14,156 bases of DNA from an uncultured Clostridia bacterium (GTDB lineage: Bacteria; Bacillota; Clostridia; UMGS1883). The stretch is taken from NCBI GenBank assembly GCA_947630525.1, contig CANRHW010000017.1, positions 1 through 14,156 on the forward strand. The letters run 5' to 3'. The translations under genes and the position numbers were made by a program. The notes beneath the pieces were generated by a model. It ran no database searches and was not told the DNA's origin. It worked only from the letters and a program-made list of their open reading frames with translations. The first letter of the stretch is position 1. Each line of letters opens with the position of its first letter. Below, piece after piece: positions 6,395 through 12,201 of this stretch.

Positions 6395-6664
6395 TTACTT
6401 GTGGTTAGCGTAGCACTCACTACAGTAAATGGGTCTGTCGTTCTTGGGAACAAAAGGAACCTTGGCTTCCTTACCGCAGTCTGCGCAGATAGCGGTGTAC
6501 ATTTCTCTGCCTTCTTTAAGAGCGGCCTTTTTCTTGGCGCGGCATTCCTTGCAGCGCTGAGGCTCGTTCTGGAAGCCCTTTTCTGCATAAAATTCCTGTT
6601 CGCCGGCGGTGAACACGAATTCCTGTCCGCAATCCTTGCAGACTAAAGTCTTGTCTTCGTACAT
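6395..6664 (-). CDS. small double zinc-ribbon protein
   Basis: An 89-residue cytoplasmic protein made of two zinc-binding modules. The first is 'LVCKDCGQEFVFTAGEQEFY' with the partner pair 'RCKECR', the probable zinc-binding pattern common in Firmicutes. The second is 'AICADCGKEAKVPF' with partner 'IYCSECY'. All eight cysteines are present. Proteins of this type are annotated only as zinc-ribbon domain proteins; a role in nucleic-acid or ribosome contact is possible but unproven. I start it at the ATG at 6664 because an AGGAG site lies 7 bases upstream (complement of 6672-6676). The longer frame from a GTG at 6679 would have that ribosome site inside its coding sequence. It lies downstream of tRNA-Gly on the same strand with no obvious promoter of its own, so it may depend on read-through of the hairpin at 6703-6731. 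Confidence 0.88.
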   Translation of the reverse strand: MYEDKTLVCKDCGQEFVFTAGEQEFYAEKGFQNEPQRCKECRAKKKAALKEGREMYTAICADCGKEAKVPFVPKNDRPIYCSECYANHK

Positions 6665-6702
6665 GGTTGATCTCCTCACTTAGTTTAAAAAAATATTTTT
6701 AC

Positions 6703-6731
6703 CCCGTAAAGGCGGCCGCCTTTATCACGGG
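6703..6731 (-). terminator. strong hairpin after tRNA-Gly (terminator or attenuator)
   Basis: On the minus strand CCCGT (complement of 6727-6731) pairs with ACGGG (complement of 6703-6707), and AAAGGCGG/CCGCCTTT (complement of 6708-6723) forms a self-complementary core, with a 3-base bulge between. The following sequence GGTAAAAATATTTTTTT has its T run set off from the stem by about nine bases, so termination may be partial, allowing some transcription into the zinc-ribbon gene. Confidence 0.55.
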
Positions 6732-6742
6732 CAAATGAACGG

Positions 6743-6816
6743 TGGAGCGGATGACGGGAATCGAACCCGCGTAGCCAGCTTGGGAAGCTGGAACTCTGCC
6801 ATTGAGCTACATCCGC
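6743..6816 (-). tRNA. tRNA-Gly (anticodon CCC)
   Basis: The minus strand folds as a standard cloverleaf. The acceptor stem is GCGGATG/CATCCGC, the D arm GCTC...GAGT, and the anticodon stem CCAGC/GCTGG with loop TTCCCAA, giving anticodon CCC (reads GGG). The T arm has loop TTCGATT, and the 3' end TCCA is encoded in the DNA. It is 74 bases long. Only 11 bases separate it from the sigH stop, leaving no room for a separate promoter unless that lies inside sigH, so processing from a sigH transcript is likely. Confidence 0.95.
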
Positions 6817-6827
6817 GCAAAGCTGAA

Positions 6828-7466
6828 TCAAACTGGCTCGTCAAAGTTGACAATCTTCTCAAACTTGCGGCGTATGCGCTGCAGGGCATTGTCAATGGCT
6901 TTAGAATCCTTACCCAAAAGTCGGGCAATGTCCGTATAGCTTTCACCGCGGAGATAGTACAGCAGAACCTTGCACTCCAAATTTGAGAGAAACTTTCCTA
7001 TACGGCTGCCGATAGCGTTAAACCTTTCGCGATTGATAACGATATCCTCGGGATTGACCGTGTCGCTGCGGCCGATTATGTCTAACAGCGTCACGTCGTA
7101 TTCATTGTCGTAAGCCGGTCCGTCAAGGGAAACATATGAATTGAGGGGGGCGTGCTTCTGCCGGGTGGCGTTCTTTATCGCCGTCAATATCTGCCGGGTG
7201 ACGCACAGCTCGGAAAAAGAACGGAAAGACGCGCTCTTATCAGGGGAATAGTCCCTGATAGCCTTAAAAAGACCTATCATACCCTCCTGAATAAGATCGT
7301 CGTGGTCGGCGCCGATGAGAAAATACCTGCCGGCGATTTTTTTGACCAAAGGAGAGTACCTGGTCAGGAGACAGTCTGTAGCCAAAGGATCGCCGGCCTT
7401 AGATGCCGCGGCCAAATCCTCGTCACAGGCGTCGTCATAGGAGTGCAAGCCTCCGCCGATTTCCAT
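6828..7466 (-). CDS. sigH: RNA polymerase sporulation sigma factor SigH (Spo0H)
   Basis: A 212-residue sigma-70-family factor, close to the usual SigH length of about 215-220. In Bacillus this factor drives transition-phase and early sporulation genes such as spo0A and the spoIIA operon. Region 2 spans about residues 32-110, with 'LLTRYSPLVKKIAGRYFL', 'DHDDLIQEGMIGLFKAIRDY' (core-binding and -10 recognition) and 'SFRSFSELCVTRQILTAIK'. After the linker 'PLNSYVSLD' comes region 4 at about 160-207, with a helix-turn-helix 'GESYTDIARLLGKDSKAIDNALQRIRRK'. The ATG at 7466 has GAGGTG 6 bases upstream. The normal Bacillus neighbours (rlmB, secE, nusG) are absent; a tRNA-Gly gene follows instead. It is divergent from rqcH and has a clear sigma-A promoter. 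Confidence 0.95.
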   Translation of the reverse strand: MEIGGGLHSYDDACDEDLAAASKAGDPLATDCLLTRYSPLVKKIAGRYFLIGADHDDLIQEGMIGLFKAIRDYSPDKSASFRSFSELCVTRQILTAIKNATRQKHAPLNSYVSLDGPAYDNEYDVTLLDIIGRSDTVNPEDIVINRERFNAIGSRIGKFLSNLECKVLLYYLRGESYTDIARLLGKDSKAIDNALQRIRRKFEKIVNFDEPV

Positions 7467-7489
7467 ACCCTACACCTCTATTCCTTATT

Positions 7490-7519
7490 ACTATAACATA
7501 AATTAAGTACGTTTGTCAA
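7490..7519 (-). promoter_or_regulatory. sigma-A promoter of sigH
   Basis: On the minus strand: TTGACA (complement of 7514-7519), an 18-base spacer and TATAGT (complement of 7490-7495), giving a start near 7483 and a very short leader. Confidence 0.8.
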
Positions 7520-7524
7520 GAGTA

Positions 7525-7545
7525 TTTTGTAAAAAATGTACAAAA
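7525..7545. promoter_or_regulatory. inverted repeat just upstream of the sigH promoter
   Basis: TTTTGTA (7525-7531), 7 bases, TACAAAA (7539-7545): perfect 7-base arms, starting 5 bases beyond the -35 of sigH and 8 bases short of the rqcH -35. It is placed to influence both divergent promoters. In such AT-rich DNA a chance palindrome is possible. Confidence 0.35.
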
Positions 7546-7552
7546 ATATATC

Positions 7553-7581
7553 TTGATTTAATTTTTTTTTTGAGTTATAAT
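7553..7581 (+). promoter_or_regulatory. sigma-A promoter of the rqcH-dxs-tlyA unit
   Basis: TTGATT (7553-7558), a 17-base spacer and a perfect TATAAT (7576-7581). The spacer holds ten consecutive T's (7562-7571). Transcription should start near 7588, leaving an untranslated leader of about 130 bases with a small hairpin, CGGCA/TGCCG around 7670-7682. Confidence 0.8.
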
Positions 7582-7718
7582 AAAAGAGACATAATAACAC
7601 TGCAGCATATATTTGCCAAAGGTTCCGGCGCTTTGCGACCGAGCCACTTGAAAGTACGATTTTGTCATCGGCACCGTGCCGAATATGCGATACTCTAAAG
7701 TTTACCGGAGGTAATTTC

Positions 7719-9479
7719 ATGCCCCTTGACGCGATAGCATTGAGCGCTCAGACCGCCGAGCTCCAAGAGCTCGCGGGCTTTAAGATAGATAAGATACAGC
7801 AGCCGGAAAAGGATATGGTCGTTCTTGTGCTGCGCGGCCCGTCGGGGGCCCGTCGGCTGCTGCTCAGCGCCAACAGCGCCAATCCTAGGATAGGGCTGAC
7901 CGAAAGCCGGTTTGAAAACCCCGCGGCCCCGCCAATGTTTTGTATGCTGCTGCGTAAGCACCTGGGCGGCGGGCGGGTCACGGCTATTCGCCAGTTGGGC
8001 TTTGAAAGAATAATTGACATAGAATTTGAAAGTTATACCGAGTTGGGCGACCTTACGCCCAAACACCTTATTTGTGAGATAATGGGCCGCAACAGCAATC
8101 TCATATTTCTGGACGGGGATATGAAAATAATCGACAGTGCAAAGCGCGTCGATCTGACGGTCAGCTCGGTAAGGAATGTGCTGCCGGGCCTGAAATATAT
8201 TCTTCCGCCGGGCGGCGGGCGGCTGGACCCCACCAAAGCTTCGGCGTCGGATTTTTTAAAGGTGCTGGACGGAGCGGGAGAAGGCGCCTCCGCGGACAAG
8301 GCCATAACCTCCGGCGTGGGTGGGATAAGTCCGCTCCTGGCCAGGGAGTGCGTATTTGCCGCCTGCGGCGACGGCAACCTGACGGTGGGGGAGATGACCC
8401 CAAATATGCGCCAAAAGACCGCCGTTGCAATGGAAAAGCTTTTTGACCGGGTGCGCGCCGGGGATTTTGAACCGTGCATCTTGCTCAATGATGACGGCAG
8501 CCCCGCGGACTTTGCCCCGTTTATTGTCCGCCAGTACGGCGGCAGGGTCGAAATAAGGCCCATGCCGTCGGTCAACGCCGCCGCCGAGGAGTTTTACAGC
8601 CTGCGTGACAGGGTCGCCCGGATGAAAAGCCGCGGCTCGGCAATCACCAAGGTACTTAACAATAACCTTTCGCGGGCGGTGAAGAAGCTTTCCCTTTTGG
8701 AAAACGACCTGAACGCCTCCATGGACAGAGAAAAATACCGTATATACGGCGACCTGCTCACCGCCAACATACATCTGGTGAACAGGGGAGACAAAAGCGT
8801 CACCGTCGTGAACTATTACGACGAAAATCAGGGGGAGATAACCATACCCCTGGACATCGCCAAGTCCCCGTCACAAAACGCCAAAAACTTCTACAACAAA
8901 TACCGCAAGGCCAAAAACACCGAGCTTTACGCACGGGGCCAGATAGAGACCACCAAGACGGAGATTGAATATCTGGAGTCGGTGCTTTTGTCGGTCGAAA
9001 ACGCCCGCACGCCGTCTGAGCTCGGAGAAATAAAGGCCGAGCTGGAGTCCGGCGGCTATATCAGGGCCGAGGGGGGCAAAAAGCCCCGGCGTCCGTCCCC
9101 GTCCGGCCCGATGGAGCTGGAATACGGCGGCTATACCATCCTTGTCGGGCGCAATAATGTACAGAACGATTATCTGACATTGAAAATCGGGCGGAGCCGG
9201 GATTTGTGGCTCCACACCAAAAATATACCCGGCAGCCATGTGCTCGTAAAATATCAGGGCGAGGACTTCCCAAGCAGCGTGATAACCGCCGCAGCATCCC
9301 TGGCGGCCTGGTTTTCAAAGGGCAGGAGCTCCCCCAAAGTCGAGGTGGACTACTGCCCGGTAAGTCATGTAAAAAAGCCCGCCGGCGCCAAGGCCGGCAT
9401 GGTGATATACGAAGGATACAATACGGCTCTTGTGGAGCCGGGAAAGGAGCTGGCGGAAAAAATTGGAAAAGATTATTGA
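7719..9479 (+). CDS. rqcH: Rqc2/RqcH-type ribosome quality-control protein (NFACT family)
   Basis: RqcH binds stalled 50S subunits carrying peptidyl-tRNA and recruits tRNA-Ala to add an alanine tail that marks the stalled peptide for degradation. Older annotations call the family fibronectin-binding protein FbpA. The protein is 586 residues from the ATG at 7719, which has GGAGGT 6 bases upstream; the frame is open further back to 7662, but that part has no ribosome site. The NFACT-N domain includes 'PPMFCMLLRKHLGGG' (71-85). The DR pair conserved at about 97-98 in the family appears here as E96-R97 ('GFERIIDIEFE'). Middle helices and a coiled coil run at about 300-450. The NFACT-R domain spans about 470-575 with 'VGRNNVQNDYLT', 'DLWLHTKNIPGSHV' and 'YCPVSHVKKPAGAKAGMV'. 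It overlaps the chosen dxs start by 17 bases. Confidence 0.93.
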   Translation: MPLDAIALSAQTAELQELAGFKIDKIQQPEKDMVVLVLRGPSGARRLLLSANSANPRIGLTESRFENPAAPPMFCMLLRKHLGGGRVTAIRQLGFERIIDIEFESYTELGDLTPKHLICEIMGRNSNLIFLDGDMKIIDSAKRVDLTVSSVRNVLPGLKYILPPGGGRLDPTKASASDFLKVLDGAGEGASADKAITSGVGGISPLLARECVFAACGDGNLTVGEMTPNMRQKTAVAMEKLFDRVRAGDFEPCILLNDDGSPADFAPFIVRQYGGRVEIRPMPSVNAAAEEFYSLRDRVARMKSRGSAITKVLNNNLSRAVKKLSLLENDLNASMDREKYRIYGDLLTANIHLVNRGDKSVTVVNYYDENQGEITIPLDIAKSPSQNAKNFYNKYRKAKNTELYARGQIETTKTEIEYLESVLLSVENARTPSELGEIKAELESGGYIRAEGGKKPRRPSPSGPMELEYGGYTILVGRNNVQNDYLTLKIGRSRDLWLHTKNIPGSHVLVKYQGEDFPSSVITAAASLAAWFSKGRSSPKVEVDYCPVSHVKKPAGAKAGMVIYEGYNTALVEPGKELAEKIGKDY

Positions 9480-11307
9480 CAAAATAAACGAACCTAACGA
9501 TTTGAAGTCGCTTACCTATCCGCAGCTCGACGCTTTGGCGGCGGAACTCAGGGAAGAGGTTCTTTCCGTTGTGGCAAAAAACGGAGGCCACCTTTCCAGC
9601 AATTTGGGCGTGGTGGAACTGACAATTGCCCTGTGCCGCTCTCTTGACCTGCCCAAGGACAAGCTCATTTGGGACGTCGGGCACCAGTCGTATGTATATA
9701 AAATGCTTACCGGCCGCCGGGAGGAGCTGCGCCGTCTCCGCCGGGAGGGCGGAGCTTGCGGCTTCTGCGCTCCGTGGGAGTCGGAATACGATTTTACCGT
9801 AAGCGGGCACAGCTCCGCTTCGCTGTCAACCGCTATCGGCGCCGTTATGGCGAATGAGATTACCGGCGAAAAGGGCCGGGTCTGCGCCGTTATCGGAGAC
9901 GGGGCCCTTACCGGCGGCTTGGCCATTGAAGCCATTGATCACATGGGCCATCTGGACAGGCCGGTGCTGATAGTGCTCAACGACAACGAAATGTCAATAA
10001 CAAAAAATGTGGGCGGTATTTCGCGTATGCTGTCCAAGGCGCGTTCGGGCATGGGCTACCGCCGGTTCAAGGATAAGGTAGAGGCCGAACTGAAAAAGCT
10101 GCCGGGCGTTTACTCGGCCACTCGCTTTGTAAAGGAGCATATCAAGTACGCTATCACCACCGCCGGCGCAATGTTCGAGTCTCTGGGCGTTACATATCTG
10201 GGCCCTGTGAACGGTCACAATATCCGGAGCATGGAGGAGATGTTCAAGCGCGCTCTGACCATGCACGAGCCGGTGCTGGTTCACGTGGTGACGCAGAAGG
10301 GCCGGGGCTATACCTATGCGGAAAAAGCGCCGGAAAAATATCACGGCGTAGGGCCCTTTGACCTGAACACCGGGGTCAAGGAAAATTTGGAAAAGACTTA
10401 TTCCGCCGTGTTTGGCGAGACCATGTGCGCTTTGGCCGCCGAGGAGCCTAAGCTGGCGGTCATAACGCCGTCCATGACTCTCGGCAGCGGACTTTCCGGC
10501 TTCGCCCGCAAGTACAAAAACCGTTTTTTTGACGTGGGTATCGCCGAGGGCCACGCCGTAACCTTTGGGGCCGGTCTTGCCGCCGGGGGAGCAATACCCG
10601 TTATATCCGTTTATTCGTCTTTTTTACAAAGAGCTTATGATAATGTGATACATGATTTGGCCATTGGCAATCTCCACGCCGTACTGGCCATTGACCGGGC
10701 CGGGCTCATTCCCGGCGACGGGGCCACTCATCAGGGGGTTTTCGACGTGGCCTTCCTTTCCGCCATACCCAATGTGGCGGTGCTTGCGCCCTCCTGCTTG
10801 GACGAGCTGCGCAAGATGCTCGTCTACGCCGTAAAGGAGCACAAAGGCCCCATTGCCGTCCGTTACCCCAGGGGCGGCGAGGAGAGGTCCTTTGACAACG
10901 GCGACTTTGTGCTGGGCCGGGCAAAGGTGGTGCGAAGCGGCATGGATCTGACCATCGCCGCCTACGGTTCGATGGTCAGCCGGGCCATGGACTGTGCCGA
11001 AGCGCTGGAGGCTAAGGGCATCGCCGCCGAAGTGATCGACCTGCGTAGCGTAAAGCCTATCGACACGGCCACCGTCGTTAAAAGCATTTCCAAAACCGGC
11101 AAGCTGGTGTTTATGGAGGAGGTCGTCCGCTGCGGTGGAATAGGCGAACAGCTCGTCGCAAACCTTAAACTTAGGAGCAGGAACGTAAAGGTAAAGCTTA
11201 TCTCCCTGCCCGACGCGTTTATACCCCATGCCACAATGAGCGAGCTGGAAGCGGATTACGGCTTTACTACGAGGAGCTTGTTACGCTCCATGGAGGATAT
11301 ATTGTGA
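9463..11307 (+). CDS. dxs: 1-deoxy-D-xylulose-5-phosphate synthase
   Basis: Dxs condenses pyruvate with glyceraldehyde 3-phosphate using thiamine diphosphate; it is the first step of the MEP route to isoprenoid precursors. Motifs are all in place: 'GGHLSSNLGVVELT' (H43), 'DVGHQSYVYKMLTGR', 'GHSSASLSTAIG', the thiamine-diphosphate/Mg motif 'GDGALTGG' (from G145) ending 'LNDNEMSI', 'GPVNGHN', the catalytic glutamate in 'GIAEGHAVTFGAGLA' (E362), 'DRAGLIPGDGATHQGVFD', and the transketolase C-terminal domain. No ATG exists near the expected N-terminus. I chose the TTG at 9463 (614 residues, normal length, protein starting 'MEKIIDKINEPNDLKSL'). Its best ribosome site, GGAAAGGAG, lies a rather long 13 bases upstream, so the start could differ. 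A longer frame from a TTG at 9430 lies inside rqcH. The stop overlaps tlyA. Confidence 0.95.
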   Translation: MEKIIDKINEPNDLKSLTYPQLDALAAELREEVLSVVAKNGGHLSSNLGVVELTIALCRSLDLPKDKLIWDVGHQSYVYKMLTGRREELRRLRREGGACGFCAPWESEYDFTVSGHSSASLSTAIGAVMANEITGEKGRVCAVIGDGALTGGLAIEAIDHMGHLDRPVLIVLNDNEMSITKNVGGISRMLSKARSGMGYRRFKDKVEAELKKLPGVYSATRFVKEHIKYAITTAGAMFESLGVTYLGPVNGHNIRSMEEMFKRALTMHEPVLVHVVTQKGRGYTYAEKAPEKYHGVGPFDLNTGVKENLEKTYSAVFGETMCALAAEEPKLAVITPSMTLGSGLSGFARKYKNRFFDVGIAEGHAVTFGAGLAAGGAIPVISVYSSFLQRAYDNVIHDLAIGNLHAVLAIDRAGLIPGDGATHQGVFDVAFLSAIPNVAVLAPSCLDELRKMLVYAVKEHKGPIAVRYPRGGEERSFDNGDFVLGRAKVVRSGMDLTIAAYGSMVSRAMDCAEALEAKGIAAEVIDLRSVKPIDTATVVKSISKTGKLVFMEEVVRCGGIGEQLVANLKLRSRNVKVKLISLPDAFIPHATMSELEADYGFTTRSLLRSMEDIL

Positions 11308-12080
11308 AAAAACGCCTCGATGTTTACCTTGTGGAAGCGGGACTGGCCGGCGGCCGGGATGCCGCAAAGCGGCTCATTGCCGAGGGCAGCATATATGTTG
11401 ACGGCCGCCCGGCTCAAAAGGCCGGGCAGGACGTGGACGGCTCGGCGGTGGAGCTCCGCGGCGAACTGCCGCGGTATGTAAGCCGCGGCGGGCTAAAGCT
11501 GGAAAAGGCTATAAATGCCTTTGGCATAGACCTGACCGGCAAAGTTGCCGCCGATTTGGGCGCGTCCACCGGCGGATTTACGGATTGTATGCTGCAAAAC
11601 GGAGCCGCCCGGGTCTACGCCGTTGACGTTGGCCACGGGCAGCTTTCGCCAAAGCTCGCGGCCGACAGCCGCGTGATAAATATGGAGGGCACCGACGCCC
11701 GGAACCTTATCCTGCCCGAAAAGGCGGATTTTGTTTCGGCTGACGTGGCCTTTATTTCTCTGCGCCTGATTTTGCCTTCAATAAAAAATATCCTGGCCGG
11801 CGGCGGCCAACTGGCGGCGCTGATAAAGCCCCAGTTCGAGGCCGGGCGGGGCTGCCTCAATAAAAAGGGCGTGGTAAAAGATCCCGCCGTCCACGCCAGA
11901 GTCATAGAAGAGATCGTCGATTTCACCGCCGCCATGGGCTTTTTTGTCAAAGGGCTCGAACGTTCACCCATAAAGGGGCCGGAGGGCAACGCTGAATTTT
12001 TGATGTACGCCCAAAACGGCCCCTCGGGCGGCGTTGCCGGCGGTCTCAAAGCCGGCATAGCCTCTCTGGTAAGGCAATGA
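11304..12080 (+). CDS. tlyA: TlyA-family rRNA 2'-O-methyltransferase (hemolysin A family)
   Basis: A 258-residue protein of the TlyA/FtsJ-like family, which methylates ribose 2'-OH groups of ribosomal RNA using S-adenosylmethionine. An S4 RNA-binding domain covers about residues 3-60 ('RLDVYLVEAGLAGGRDAAKRLI' type start, 'YVDGRPAQKAG'). 'YVSRGGLKLEKAI' follows, then the cofactor loop 'AADLGASTGGFTDCML' with acidic end 'VYAVDVG', then 'VSADVAFISLRLILP' and 'LIKPQFEAGR', which carry the D and K of the K-D-K-E catalytic set, with 'GNAEFLMY' at the end. The GTG start overlaps the dxs stop (GTGA), so translation is probably coupled. dxs-tlyA is a conserved clostridial pair, but the usual followers (nadK, argR, recN, spo0A) are missing here. 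Confidence 0.93.
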   Translation: MKKRLDVYLVEAGLAGGRDAAKRLIAEGSIYVDGRPAQKAGQDVDGSAVELRGELPRYVSRGGLKLEKAINAFGIDLTGKVAADLGASTGGFTDCMLQNGAARVYAVDVGHGQLSPKLAADSRVINMEGTDARNLILPEKADFVSADVAFISLRLILPSIKNILAGGGQLAALIKPQFEAGRGCLNKKGVVKDPAVHARVIEEIVDFTAAMGFFVKGLERSPIKGPEGNAEFLMYAQNGPSGGVAGGLKAGIASLVRQ

Positions 12081-12103
12081 GAGGACAGAAAATTAACACA
12101 TTG

Positions 12104-12131
12104 TTTACATTTATTTTGCTGATAGTATGGT
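12104..12131 (+). promoter_or_regulatory. possible promoter of the ABC exporter gene
   Basis: TTTACA (12104-12109), a 16-base spacer and TATGGT (12126-12131), followed by a second AT-rich hexamer TATTAT (12131-12136). The match is modest. The 121-base gap after tlyA contains no visible terminator, so read-through from tlyA is also possible. Confidence 0.35.
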
Positions 12132-12201
12132 ATTATATAACTAAATGTTACGGTACCTTGAATTTGGACGCCGAACGTTCCTGCTATCGGAGGATGAGCT
12201 A

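Noticed and set aside
6665..6679. GTG start giving a zinc-ribbon protein with five extra residues
   Set aside because: The GTG sits on the AGGAG ribosome site of the ATG at 6664, so the shorter start is far more likely.
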